From assembly GCF_000004825.1 (NCBI RefSeq), contig NW_008805072.1, forward strand, positions 1,432,435 to 1,496,434: a DNA stretch of 64,000 nt. The letters are read 5' to 3'. The position numbers were made by a program, and so were the translations under genes. Below the pieces are notes generated by a model. That model was not told the origin of the DNA. It worked only from the letters and a program-made list of their open reading frames with translations, and did no database searches. This DNA is from Heterostelium album PN500. Taxonomy: Eukaryota; Evosea; Eumycetozoa; Acytosteliales; Acytosteliaceae. Within the stretch, counting starts at the first letter, position 1; each line of letters begins with the position of its first letter. Below, piece after piece: positions 26,405 to 39,700 of this stretch.

Positions 26405-26751
26405 ACAATCAATAGCAAAATCAATAAACAAAAACAAAAAGCAACCAATCCACAACAACTAAAAAAAAAACAACATTAATAACAACAAAAAATACTTCAT
26501 ATTTATATATATAAATAAAAACAATAAATAAAAGTTTAAATCAAAAAAAACTTTTAAATTAATTTATTAAAAATAATAATTTATTATTTTATTTTATTTT
26601 ATTTTATTTTGTGGTAAAAGAAATTAAAAAACAAAAATTTAAATGATGGTTGATCATCATCACAATATGAAAGTTCATTTTTTCAAAACAAAAAAAAAAC
26701 AATCATACGCATTGGAATTAGGTAAATTGCGAATAGAAAAAGTAATATATA
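26405..26751. other. Spacer, AT-rich
   Basis: Holds the arcB 3' flank with AATAAA, a repeated ATTTT run and the short promoter region of the next gene. Nothing else is seen. Confidence 0.5.
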
Positions 26752-27153
26752 ATGGCACCAATTAAATTGACTGAAGAAGAAAGAGCTACATTACTTCCAA
26801 CTGTACCATCGTGGTCTATGGTAGAAGGTAGAGATGCTATCAAGAGAACCTATATCTTTAAGGATTTCATTACTGCTTTTTCATTCATGACTCGTACTGC
26901 TTTAGTTGCTGAAAAGGTATGGATGTTCTTCTCTCTATATTGTTATTTTTATTATTTTTTGTTGATTTGAATATGTTTTATTTATTTATTTATATGTTTA
27001 TCAAATCATTAGATGGATCATCACCCTGAATGGTTCAACGTTTACAATAAAGTAGATGTCACATTGGCTACACACGATTGCAGTGGTCTATCAAAGAATG
27101 ACATCAACTTGGCCAAGACAATGGACGAATTCTTTGTTCAATACACTCAATAA
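26752..27153 (+). CDS. pcbd: Pterin-4a-carbinolamine dehydratase (PCD/DCoH), 101 aa
   Basis: Exons 26752..26916 and 27013..27153, phase 0, after a GTATGG donor. The 101-residue protein carries the PCD signature split by the intron: [11 protein letters not shown] then [20 protein letters not shown] and [20 protein letters not shown]. The two His of DHHPEW and the later His of THD are the catalytic residues of the family. The enzyme dehydrates 4a-hydroxytetrahydropterin, recycling the cofactor used by phenylalanine hydroxylase. Length is normal and complete. It follows arcB on the same strand at ordinary spacing, with no sign of co-transcription. Confidence 0.95.
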
Positions 27154-29651
27154 AATTGACTATTTATTATTATTATTAAATCAACCTCATAGCTCTGTGT
27201 TTGCAGTCTAACCACCATCGGAATTGCGGTATTGTAAATGAATAATATAATTTTAATATAAGGTATTCACAAAAACTTGAGAATCTCTTATAATCTATTA
27301 ATTATATTGCGATATTTTGATTCTCTGGGAAATATGTCTGCAAGTCAGCGCTGTTATGACACCTTATTTCAGAGTGACTCAAGGTTACCAATCTTTAGTC
27401 TATTAATTTAAACACCAACCAGCAGCATTACACATATTAATATGCAAAAAGTTGTAAATTATTATTATTTTCATTTAAAATTCGATCAATAAAACTCCAT
27501 AGTTCGGGATTAAACAATTTTTTTGATGGGATGGTTTCTGGTTGCAACCAGAAATATAAAAAAAAAAAAAAAAAGATGAGATCTGATCCAAAGTGTTGCT
27601 CTTAGGATTGGTAAACAATCATTGAGAAAGGCTTGAAGTCTTCATCTATCTGGCTAGATAGTGCTTCAATTTCGAGAGACCACCATCCCACACAACAATA
27701 AAATATTTGAAAAATTTGTGTGATCTAAAATTGGTCGAATCATTTACAAAACTGGAGAGTCTATGTTTGTTTTTTTTGTTTTTTCATCATGATTGTTGAC
27801 CAGCACAACGGCAATCAACAAATTTAAAAACAACAAAACTTGTGATCAACAAAAGTTATTGTTTTCTCCCTTACCCTCATTAGCACTTTGGTATGAAATT
27901 TAAAATTAAAGTTGGATTTGAGAGTTGTGTGTTGGGGTTGTCAATGAGGGGATGCGTTTTTTTTGTATGGGTGGTTTTCATTGGCTACAACAGGTCTCTC
28001 AGGTTTTTTTGTTTTTGTTTTTATTATTTTTTTGTGCTTTTTTTCAAAAAAAAAATGTGCAAAATTTTGATTTATTTTTCAAAAATAAAACACACTCACA
28101 CTCAAAATCTGGGATACATACTTTTGCCCAACCACCTCGAATTTGATTTAAATTTAATTTTATTGAAAAATAAATATTGATGATTTTCAGGTGTACCTCA
28201 AACGATAATGGGGTGTTATTTTTTATTAAGGAAATAATCCTTTTAAGAAACATATAACGTTAAAAAAGGAAAAACTTTAAAATGGAAAAACAATTTTGCT
28301 GACAATAAAAAAACAACATTATCCTTTTTAAAAACAAACATTCAAATACTCCGCCTCCGCATATAACTAACTAGGTATCTATCTCTTTTTGTACAAAAGC
28401 TACTTTTTTAGTCTATAGTTTTTGTTGTTTTCAGTGTTTGCCAATCATTGATCTACAATAGCTGTTGGTTTTTGAGTGAATTAGGTTATTTGTAAGCACA
28501 GGTGGTGTCAATGACCAACAACCCACTTACTTTACACTTGATAAATCATATCAGTATAATTATTAGTTAATCAAACAAACAAACAACATCAACAACAATA
28601 ATAATAATAATAATAATAAATGATAATGTGGATTGATATTAAATCAATCAATCAAACAATTTCAACCGCCGTAACATCTAAATATAATTACTACTTGTAA
28701 CAATAACAAAATCAATTATAATAGTAACTTTCTTGAAAGGTTTTAACAATAATATTTTAAAAAGTTTCAATAATTAATTACTTCACACACAACCACCAAA
28801 AGGTTTGACCAATTTGATCAAAAAAAAAAAAAACAATAAATAAAAAATTGGAGTTAATTGGTGTAATAAACAAAATGAATAACATAAATAACAACTTTGC
28901 ATATTATTACTATTTACAAAAACAAGCCATATTCTTTCAACAACAAACCAAGATATTCAAAACAGTCTTAAACTCAAATAATCAATCTCTCTGTTGTTTG
29001 TTGGTAATTTGATTAGTGTTGTTGCTTGACTGTTTTTTTATTTTTCATTTCTGTTACACAAACCACAACATTCTTCAAAACAATAACAATTGCTTTACTT
29101 TTAGCAAAACCAAAAATAAAATTCAATTTTTTAAAAAAATTTTTAGTTTTTTTTTTTTTTTTTTGGCTATGACCCCCCATTTTATATAAATCTAGTTGGA
29201 TCATCTCATTGCTCTCTAACAATTGTTCAATCATAAATTACTTTCCCTTTTATGGTGATGACTCACATATTAATAGCATCAATCATCAATCTCTAAATCG
29301 ATTACTATTTTTTTTCTTTTCTATTCTTTGTTTTAATGCTCCATTCAAATTCAAATATATAACTAACTAATTTACAAACTTTATTAAATTTTCAATTTAT
29401 TTATCCTATAGATTAGATATAGATATATATTTATATATTTATATTTATTTTAAAAATTTTGTTACTTTTTTATTTTAAAGTTGTTGTTTGTAAACATTAA
29501 ACACAACCCATATTTGCTTGTGATATAGCAAACAAACAGATAGATTAAGCAAAGCAAATAATTAAAAAAAACAACAACAACAAAAACAACAACAACAGCA
29601 CAAACAAATCAATATAAAAAAAAAAAAAAAGTAAAAAAAAAAAAAAAAAAA
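27154..29651. other. Long spacer upstream of the MADS gene
   Basis: About 2.5 kb, very AT-rich. It contains a 20-bp perfect palindrome (27535..27554) followed by an A tract, many poly(T) and poly(A) tracts, ATAATAATA repeats near 28600, and a CAA/AAC-rich stretch just before the MADS start. One 45-codon ORF at 28875..29012 (MNNINNNFAYYYYLQ onward) could be an upstream exon or uORF, but I cannot support it further. Long promoters with several starts are known for D. discoideum srfA. Confidence 0.5.
27535..27554. repeat. 20-bp perfect palindrome
   Basis: TTTCTGGTTGCAACCAGAAA reads the same on both strands and is followed within 4 bp by an A17-20 tract. It lies in a spacer with no nearby gene. 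Confidence 0.7.
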
Positions 29652-30866
29652 ATGAATAATAACGGTCAACAACAACAGTACGAGATTCTTCCGAATGAAA
29701 TGTCGCCCGACGACTCACCACCAACCTCCGAGGAAGGTTCCGAGAAGAAGAGCGTCGAGAAGAAGTCTGGTCGTAGAAAAATCAACATTGAATTCATCAC
29801 TGAGAAATCGAGAAGACATATAACATTCAGTAAGAGAAAGACGGGAATCATGAAGAAAGCGTTCGAACTGAGTACTCTGACCGGTACACAGGTACTGCTG
29901 TTGGTCGCCAGCGAAACCGGCCATGTATATACTTTTGCAACACCCAAGTTGCAGCCACTCATCACCAAAGCCGAAGGAAAGCAACTCATCCAGACCTGTC
30001 TCAACACTCCCGACAATCCCAGCAACACATCATCGTCCATCTCTAACAACAGTTCCTCCAACAATGGCAACAACAACGACTCCTCCTACAACAACAGCAG
30101 CTACGAAGACAGCGATACTCCACCACAAACCACCACCACCACCACCAACTCATCATCATCATCCTCCTCCAACACCAACACCGAAGAAAAAAGAGTTCAA
30201 GAGTAAGTAATAATACTACACAATATCCGCTGTTATTATCAAGTTAGTTTGTTTATTAACTTTTATTTCCAATTTGAGAAGCTTTCAAAATCTGCTTTGA
30301 AGCAGCAGGCGGCAGCTCAACAAGCAGCTCAACAAGCCGCAGCACAACAGGCAATTCAACAACAAATTTCACAACAACAAAGTCAAGCAGCTGCTCAGCT
30401 ATCGAATTTATCATTGCTACAACAACAACAAGCAGCTCAGCAAGCAGCAGCACAACAACAGCAACAACAACAACAACAACAAGCAGCACAAAATGGATAC
30501 ACAGAAGTTCCACCATATACATCAATACCCTATGGTAGTCAAGTGTATTACCAACAACAACAACAACAACAGCCACAACAAAATTCATCGCCACAACAAA
30601 ACTCATCACAGCCACAACAACAAACCAATAGATCACAACCAATCATAGCAAACTCTACATTTTCAAGTTCGATTCAAGGTGGATCCACTCACCCAAATAT
30701 ATATTTACCACCATTTACACAAAGCAACCAACCACCATACAATGTGCCTTCATTTTCAAATGGTTATGCCAACTCACCTCAACAAGTGGCCAGGTATAAT
30801 CAATCTCATGTAAATCTATCTCACCAACAGCAACAGCAACAACAACAACAAGCTTATAAAGAATAA
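29652..30866 (+). CDS. SRF-type MADS-box transcription factor, about 389 aa
   Basis: Exon 1 (29652..30202) carries a Ser/Glu N-tail and a full SRF-type MADS domain at about residues 38-95: GRRKINIEFITEKSRRHITF, SKRKTGIMKKAFELSTLTG, then TQVLLLVASETGHVYTFATP. After it comes the SAM-like extension KLQPLITKAEGKQLIQTCLN typical of SRF relatives. Exon 2 encodes Gln/Ala-rich and Asn/Ser/Tyr/Pro-rich sequence, likely an activation region, to the stop at 30866. SRF factors bind CArG boxes as dimers. In D. discoideum, srfA-C control spore and stalk development; I cannot say which this is. The join is not certain: the strong donor GAGTAAGT leaves phase 2, and the only frame-compatible acceptor I find is AG at 30246-30247, making a 45-nt intron. 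Confidence 0.9.
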
Positions 30867-31536
30867 TAATAATAATAATAGTTATAAAATAAATAATTAG
30901 AGCAATAGAAATTCAAAGAACAACAAATAGAATAACGATAATAACTAAAAATATAACAAAAATCAAACAAAACAAACCATATAGTCCCATATATATATAT
31001 ATAAAACAATTTTAATATTCCAGAGATAAATAAATAAAATAAAAACCAAGATTGTAATTTATTATGAATACGAGAATTCTCGAGAAGGTTGAACAACATC
31101 ATTCATCGTCCCGTTGTTTCTTTTTTATTTTAATTTATCAATTATGTGGTGTACATTTGAACAAAAAAATAAAAAGTGTGAACTTTTCAACAAACACATA
31201 CAATCGATTTAGAATATTTTTTAATTGTGTGCACATATTTTTCAATTCGATAAAATAATCAATAGAGATATATTTTAATGTTCTACCAAAATTGTTTGTA
31301 TACACTCTCAATATTAACTCCTTTTTTAAAACTAGTTTTAAAATAGATGTGTTTAGTTGATCCAATGTTATTCGAACCGAGCTTTTAAATGATATAAATT
31401 ACAAAAAGATGAACAGTTTTTTTGATTTCTTCAATCTTTAATTAAAGAACAAAAAAATCTACATATACTATTTTGTTAAAAAGTTACAATTTATTATTTA
31501 TAATTATCTATCTTTATTTTTTATATATATTTTAAA
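30867..31536. other. Spacer, AT-rich
   Basis: Holds the MADS 3' flank with ATA repeats and the promoter region of the TLC-like gene. No gene is seen. Confidence 0.5.
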
Positions 31537-32519
31537 ATGTCTCTCTTTTATAATGGTGAGGCATCAAAGTATCTTAGTCAGTTTTGTGCCAAGGAATTAC
31601 CACTACCTTCCACTACAAATATACTTCAACATTTTGGAATGAAAATAGAAATTACTAACCAAGATTTATTGCATTCTTTTATGGTCTATTTGGTTCTTCC
31701 AATATTTTTGTTTAATTTAATGACAGTTTGGATGGTTCCATTTCTACTTAGAGTCTTTCCGAATAAACGTCAGCAAACCTTACTTTTATCAAAGGATAAA
31801 AAGGTATTTGAATTGAATCAAAGACTTATCAGAGGATTTCTTGCATCCTCCATCGCTATCCACAGTGCATATTATACATTTTTCAGTAAATCTGACCCAA
31901 TTCCAGGTGCAAACTATATTCTAGTTTCTTCGTCCTTCTTTCATTTGTCAGATACTATTATTCTCTACCTCTATAGAAGTTCAGATAAAACAATGGTAGT
32001 TCATCACCTTATAGTTATTATACTTTCTTGGGTATTAATGGTAAGATTAAAAATATATTTTTTTAAATTTTGAAAATATTTTATTAACAATTTATTCAAT
32101 TTTTTTCAGATTGTAAGAAAATCCTTATCAGTAGCTATAGTAGCTAGTACAAATGATATTCTAGTTCCTATTAGCACAATTCTCAGTTGGTTATATAGTT
32201 ATAATTTACAAAATACTTTTTTCAACTTATTCTGTTCTGTTTTATCAGTTTGTAAGATATATATATATTTTTTTAATATAATCAAAACCAAAGGTTAACT
32301 TTGTATTTTTCAAACAATATAGTAATTTTAGTTTTCTATAGAATGCCATCGAATACATATCTTGCATATACAATTATTGGAAAATCTGATTATTCAATTT
32401 ATCCTGTTGCTTTGTTATTGGCAGGTATTGTGTTTTTGGAAATCAAATGGGCCCGTTCTTTAATTAAAATATGTATGAAGAATTTCAATGTATTATTATA
32501 TTCCAAAAAAGTTAAATAG
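31537..32519 (+). CDS. Multi-pass membrane protein, TLC-domain-like, 280 aa
   Basis: Three exons: 31537..32040, 32110..32251 and 32323..32519, phases 0 and 1. I count six to seven hydrophobic segments: MVYLVLPIFLFNLMTVWMV, a segment at LASSIAIHSAYYTFF, one at ILVSSSFFHLSDTIILYLY, then VVHHLIVIILSWVLM, and two more in the short exons. The His-His pair in MVVHHLIVI after an SDTIILYLYRSSDK loop is the placement seen in TLC (TRAM-LAG1-CLN8) proteins, where paired His and Asp residues form the active or lipid-binding site. Family members include ceramide synthases and lipid regulators. This one is shorter and lacks a recognisable Lag motif, so it is more like the TLCD group. The C-tail ends in Lys residues (YSKKVK), which could be an ER-retrieval signal. 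Confidence 0.65.
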
Positions 32520-32621
32520 ACAGATCATATTTTATTAAATAAAAATAAAAAATAATTATAGTTAGTTTAACAATGCTTTTTTTTTTTTCTAGTTGACAAC
32601 AAATAATTCAATTGATTATTA

Positions 32622-34652
32622 TCAATAGATTGACATTGAATCTTCAAATAGTTTGGCCAATTCCTCTGCACCCACTGGTCTTGGACTTAACTTTGTGACT
32701 CTATGTTGAGGGAGTGTACCTTTGACCAACTCTGGTATATCATCTCTATTGAATCCAACTAATATATAATTTGTTTTCATTGTGTTAATAGTTAGAATAA
32801 GGCAATCAATTGTAATAATGCTTGACATACCAGCACTTAATCCATCAGGTATATTCAATCTCTTCATGATCTTCTTGATTTGATCAGAGAGTACCAATCC
32901 AACATCCTCATCTCTTACATTGGTCATATCAGCACCCATTAAACTAGCACAAAGTCTATGTCTATCTACATTGGCTGACGCAGTAAATTTAAATACCGCT
33001 GGTGCATTTAAAACAACACTCACTATAATTTGAATTGTTTAAAAGTCAATAGTGTTAGATAAGTAATATAAACCGGTTAATCTGATGTATAAAAATGAAT
33101 GATTCATACTTCCATGTGGAATTATAGGATGATCCGCACTATATCCATCTGGTCTATAGGTTTTAACCATTCCCGAAACAGGATATGCTAAAGAAAAGAT
33201 TTGATTAGATTGTAAATAAAAAATAGTACAAGCTATAAAATAACATACACATTCCATGCTATATTTTTAATTAAACGTTAATAGATATATTAATTTTATT
33301 TTTAATTATCTTTTACAAATTTATACATACACATAAATGAACACCAGCATTTCCAAAACCAATACCAGCATATGTTGCTGCCAACATTACCTTTGAGCGA
33401 GCTTCATCATTGCTTGGATCCTCAACAGCCATTGGAAGATATTCATGAATCATCTTTAATGATTGCAAAGACCAAATATCAGATATTGGATTTGCTAGAT
33501 TAATAGGTAATGTAAAAGAATTGTAAAGATATGAATAGGTGGATAATTTAAAAAACAACACTTACATCCTTGATAGGCAGGTCTTTGAATTGGTGTTAAT
33601 GGTCGTGGTGTTCTATTGCTGAAAAGAAGTGCAGTGTATGATTCCAATGCATGACATAGTTGATCGAATCCCGATGATATTGCAACATTTCTTGGCATGG
33701 TTCTGGTGTTGTTTGGATCGACTAAACCGAGTGTCGGTTTCAATCTTCTGCTTGCAATACCAGTCTTGGCGTTCATCTCTAGCAAATCAAATACGGCAAC
33801 ACCAGTAGCTTCCGATCCTGTACCGGCAGTTGTCGGGATGGCAATCAAAGGTTTCAAAGCACCGGGAATCGGTTTGGCAAGACCGACAGGTGCATTTACA
33901 TAGTCCAAGAAATTCTCAGTTGGGAAGGTCGAGTAGAGATTCGCTGCTTTGGCAGTGTCGATGGTAGATCCACCACCGACCGCAACAAATCCATCGACAG
34001 GTCTCTCTTGATTCAGCACAAATTGAATTGCCTCCTTGAATGACTTGTCGGTTGGCTCAATTGATACATTATCAAACACAACGAAATTGACACCGTTCTT
34101 CTTGAGAGAATCACAAACCGTCCAGACCGGTGACTCGTTGCCAAGTGCGACCAAGTTCTTATCGGTGAATACAACTACATTCTTACAGTTGAGATCGAGC
34201 ATATCGAATCCAACATCTCTTGTTACACCAGGACCATATCTAATATTGGAGGTTGCCATCTCGAATGCATAGTCAGTGTCAGCAGCTGCTGCTGACGACG
34301 AAGATGATGATGCAGACCTCTTAAAAGTATCTAATCCACCACCAACTGAATAATGTAATCTTTGTTGTTGATTATGATATTGTTGTTGTTGTTGTTGTTG
34401 TTGATATTGTTTTTTAATACCATTTTTGAAATCAAAAATAATTGGTAAATTCAATGTTGTTGATGTTGTTGATGATGATGAACCGGTTACTTTGTTATTG
34501 ACACTATTATTATTTTTGTTACTTTTCATGCATAATGATACTTTAATACCATGGCATGGACAAGTAGAACCATGTTCAGCAACTGATTGATAAACACCTA
34601 CTACATTTGAAAGTGCTTTTTCTTTCTTACTTAGTAATGAACGAATTATCAT
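32622..34652 (-). CDS. adhfe1: Hydroxyacid-oxoacid transhydrogenase (ADHFE1), 555 aa
   Basis: Six exons: 34652..33566, 33494..33331, a 10-nt micro-exon 33258..33249, 33187..33110, 33022..32831 and 32758..32622. The micro-exon is required to rebuild HLCHGMSYPVSGMVKTY, the metal-site block of this iron-dependent alcohol dehydrogenase group. The core has VAVGGGSTIDTAKAANLY (NAD loop), PTTAGTGSEATGVAVF, AISSGFDQLCHALESYTA and GFGNAGVHLCHGMSYP. The C-terminus reads KGTLPQHRVTKLSPRPVG. The enzyme couples oxidation of 4-hydroxybutyrate to reduction of 2-oxoglutarate in mitochondria. The basic, Ser-rich N-terminus (MIIRSLLSKKEKALSN) fits a mitochondrial presequence. A Q8 and a Ser/Ala tract lie between presequence and core. 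The last intron (72 nt) is stop-free and in frame, so a naive ORF would read through it. Confidence 0.95.
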
Positions 34653-36708
34653 TTTGTATATATTGTTTATTTATTTTAAAACTTTATTCTCAAACAAACT
34701 AAAATAAGTTTAAATTTTTTAACTTTTTAATTATTAATTCTTAACACCTGACGGATATCACTTTGTAAAAAAAAAACAAAAACATAGTGGGGTTCTGCTT
34801 CTAACAATTTTTGAACAGTAATATTATTATACAATTAAATCACAGAGAATATTGTCATTTATAAATAAATACAAAGAAGAGAACTCAAATTATTTTGATT
34901 GATTTAATTAAATTAAATTTGTCAATTTATAAACAATTGAACAATTAAATTATTGTTATTAAGACATAATCGGGGGATAATATGACCAGATAACTTGTTC
35001 TAACATACCTGGTGCTTTAGCAAATGTTCGGAAATATAATGATAACTTTCCAAGTAATAATTTGCACAAAGAAAAAATAATAATTTATAAAATTAAATAA
35101 TAAATTAGTTTTAAAAAAAAAAACGATTTGCACGAATGATGTATGGTTGTACCTCCTTATAAATATTTTTATAAATATCCGACGGTGGTTGGAATTTTGG
35201 AAAACCAAAAAAAAACAAACAAAAATTCATCTCATCTAATCTTGTATCGCTGGATCAGAGTTTTTTTTTTGATTTGGATTTTTTTTTTTTTTTTTTTGAT
35301 CTGTTTTTATTTAATTTTTATTTTTAAAATTTTTTTTGTTTAATTTCAGTTTTGTGTAAAACTATTATATTTGACATGACACACTGTGGGTTGGTAGCAT
35401 TGAATTAACTTGGACCAGTTTAAAAAAACAAAACAAACTTATCAAATAAAAACAGAATAGTAAACCATAGTATAATAATAAACATAGACACACATACAAA
35501 GTAAAAACGAATACTTAATTTCTTTTGGAAAAAATTAATATTTATAAAAATTTGATACCAAAGGTAAATAGAATAACTTTACTTTTATTCATAGTAAAAT
35601 AAGTGTTTTTGTTTAGTTTTTATTTCCAATTCAACTCAATTCATCCAAATTTAACCCATTATTTTAAATTCGATTCGATTCGATTAGATTCAATACGATT
35701 GGATCAACAACAATCATTGTTCACACCAGTTATTTTATACACTTGTATAATTATATATATATTTTCATTCACACAACACACCAACCAATCTTGAAATAAA
35801 TAAATAAAATAAAAAGGCAGTCGTAGTAGTTGTTGTAGTTAGTTACTAAAAACAGATGAAGTTGTTGCTGTGTTATATTTGTAGCTACACTTGACAGCTT
35901 TTCTCATAACAATCATCATCATCATCAAAACATAGCACATTCTTTCTTCAAATGAAAATTTGGATTTCTCACAATCACAATCAAACCTCATTAAAAATAA
36001 AATCAACAAAGAGTTATATGTGATAACTGTTCCCCCTTATTTTGGTTTTGCTTTTTTTTTTGTTTTTTTTGTCTTTTTTTTATTATTTTATTAATTTTGC
36101 TCGTATTCAAAAATTTTTTTTTTGAAATATATGTATGCATAGAGTGAGTGGTACTTTATTTGTACCCCAATCAACTCAATTAAATCAAATTATAATTCAA
36201 AAAATAAAAAATATTCATCATTTATTACTACTTTGTCTAAATTGCTAATAGTGTTCAGCATCATACACATACCTACATATCATTTTTTATTTATTTATTA
36301 AATTATCATTTTTAATCAAAATCAGTCAAATCAAATCAAAATATATACTGACTTCGAATTTTCATTTTATTAAATACATAATACATTTTATAGGATAGAT
36401 TAATATTATATTTAGTTGTTTCAATTACCAGTTGTTGTTGTTGTATTATTAGAAGTTTAGAGTTTTTGGATTTAATTTTTGGTTTTTTTTTGTTGTTGTT
36501 ATCTTAATAAGATTTGCAAAAATTTGTTTGTTTTTGGGTTGTGGAAAAAGAGAGAAGAAAAAAGATATCTTTTTTTTTTTGAAATTCAAAAATTAAATTA
36601 AGAGACACAAGAAAGAGAAAAAGAGATTAGATTGTTGTTGTTGTTGTAGTTTTATAAAACAGAAGAGAAGAAAAGAAAGGAAAGTAAAGTCAAGCGAGCG
36701 AGCGAGCG
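34653..36708. other. Long divergent spacer
   Basis: About 2 kb between ADHFE1 (-) and the STE20 kinase (+), which should hold both promoters. It has T-rich tracts near 35265-35340, GATTC/CGATT repeats near 35670, and purine-rich GAGAAAAG and GCGAGCGAGCGAGCG just before the kinase ATG. I found no gene or RNA. Confidence 0.5.
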
Positions 36709-39700
36709 ATGGAAGATCAAGATTTATTTAAATTACCAGATGGTATCAAAGATCCTGCGACAGAGTTTGAGCTACTTGAGAGTTTGGGACGTGGATCGTT
36801 TGGTGCCGTCTACAAGGCAAGACACAAAAAGACTGGTCACATCGTGGCCGTCAAGCAGGTGCCTGTCAATGAAGACTTTCAAGAGATTCTCAAGGAGATC
36901 AACATCATGAAACAATGTCGTTCGAAATACGTTGTACAATACTATGGAAATTATTTCAAAGGTGAAACTTGTTGGGTATGTTACTGTTGATCAGTTATTG
37001 ACAATCAATCAAATCAATCACTTACTTTATAAAAATATCAATATCAATATAATATAAACAAACAAACAAACAGATTATTATGGAATATTGTGCAATGGGA
37101 TCAGTTAGCGATATGATGAACATTACCAGTCAGATTTTAAATGAAGAGCAGATTGCACTTGTTTGTTATAGTACATTGAAAGGACTTTATTATCTACACA
37201 AAAATAGCAAGATTCATCGTGATATCAAACCAGGTAATATTCTGGTGACTCTATCTGGAGAATGTAAATTAGCAGGTATGAAATTATCAATATTCTAAAA
37301 AATTTTTTAGAGAGAAAGAATTGATTCATTAACTATTTACAATTGTTTCTTTATTTATTTATAATAATAGATTTTGGAGTTAGTGGACAACTAAGTGAGA
37401 GAACTAGAAAGAGAAATACAGTTATTGGAACACCATTCTTTTTGGCACCAGAGGTCATACAGGAGGTTGGATACGATTCAAAAGCCGATATATGGGCACT
37501 GGGTATCAGTGCCATCGAAATGGCAGAGTTCCATCCACCCTACCATGATTTACATCCAATGAGAGTACTCTTTATGATTCCTACTGCTGAATCACCGAAA
37601 TTGAAAGAAGCACACAAGTGGTCACCAGAGTTCTCTGACTTTATTAGACTCTGTCTTGCCAAAGAACAATCTCAAAGACCATCTGCAAAAGATTTATTAA
37701 AAGTAAGTCAAAACAATAACAATGATATCAAACTAATTTTATTAACAAACTAAATTCTATTATTCTTCTTTTTTTTTTTCCAATTATCTTATTTAGCATC
37801 CATTTTTCGAAAAGAAAGTAAAGGGTAGCTATGTAATGAGAACATTGACAGACTCTGCACAGGAAATTATAGATGTAGCTGGTGGCAGAGAAAAGGCAAT
37901 AAAAGAGGCAGCCGAGAGAAAGGCACGTCTATCGGGTGAGTCCAGTGACTTTACTCAGTCTGGTTCGGTCGATGACCCAGATTCCGACGAAGAAGAGGAA
38001 GACTTGCTAGAAAAGAATAATAAGAAACACCAACAGGAAGAGGAGGAGAGTGGATCTTCGTTTTTGAGTAACCAAAACCTGTCGAAACCACCTCTGGCCT
38101 CTGTGTATGTCGGTAGCAACAACAACTCTCAGCAACCGGCACAGCTGCAACCACACTTTACTAGACCCAACTTACCCACCGGCAACAACAATAGACCCAG
38201 CTCGATGCCACCACAACAACCACCACTCTTCCCACACATCCAAACCAATCCACACAACCATAGATACTCAAATCCACAGCCATCTTCATCCTCGTCAAAC
38301 TCCACCTCTCCAGCTTCCAACGAACCTCTCAATGAATTGGATTCATTGTTGAACGGTATCATTTTAAATAGTGGCAGCAGCAATAACAACCAACCAAAAC
38401 GTCCAACTTCAACAGGAAATTTATCAAACAGTTTTATCAATAATAGTTTACAACAGCAGCAACAGCAACAGCAACATCATCAAAGCAGTAGCATAGAATC
38501 TTCACCTGCCAAACCAAGTCTCAGTTTTTCACGTCAACTTTCGAATAACAGCGTTTTACAGCATTCAAATTCACCTTCGACAACCACTGCCAATCCAAAG
38601 GCACCGGCCAGTGAGTTGGACGATCTCCTTGAGCAAATGTTGAATCCATCGTTTGGAACTAAACAGCATGGTCTCACACCAAAGAGTTCACCGAAACCAT
38701 CGCGTGCCAATGTCTCACCACAGGCAACTACCACTCGTGTCTCTGGTGTGTGGTCCGGTAGAAGTGCTGGTGGCTGTGCCAACTACTACTCATGGAGATA
38801 CAATCCTCAGTTCCTTTTGCAGTTGGCCGCCCCCACTAACCTCAGAATTGCATTACGTCAAACCGGTGACAAGTTGGTACATATTGGATTCTATTTTGCA
38901 CGTGCCAATCCAGATATTTCAAAACGTCTTATTACACTGGCCAGAGATAGCTTGGTGCCAGGTGTCGACATTACATTCCTGAGAAACACCGAGGTTTCCA
39001 CCAAGGTCATGGTTGAACCAGGCAACTACATCATCATTCCAGCCACTTTCGACGCAAAACAAGAGGGAACTTTCGAGTTGGAGGTGTCGCCATCCGAAGT
39101 TGGTACCACACTCAAACTCGCTGAAATATTGCCGGATCGCGATTATCGTTCCATCTCTGGTTCATTTGAATGGCGCGGACAAAGTGCAGGTGGTAGCTTC
39201 AGCGGTAGTTCCGCTACCTGGAAAGACAATCCCAAGTTTATGTTTGAGATCTCAGTTGCTAGCTCAGTAGCTGTCATTCTTGGAAAAGAACCAGACGTCA
39301 GTAAAGATATATATATTGGATTCTACGTGTTCAAGGTCGTCGATAAAGCTATGCCCTACGTGAACTTGACCGCTTCCAACTTGGTTGCCAAAACCAATTT
39401 CCTCAATGGAAACGAGGTGATTCACAACCAAAGCTTTGCACCCGGTGCCTACATAGTGGTTCCATGCACCTACGATTCCAACCAAGAGGGATCGTTCACC
39501 GTCGCATGTTTCAGCGAGGCACCACTCAATAGAATCGAACTTAAAGAACAAGTGTGTACTATTGTTGGTGAGTGGAAGGGTATCACTGCCGGAGGTTGTT
39601 TGAATCACACCTCCTGGAGAAACAATCCACAGTACATGGTAACCAATACCGGTTCGCTACCAACCAAGCTAACTATCATAATGGATCAGCTGGCAAAGGA

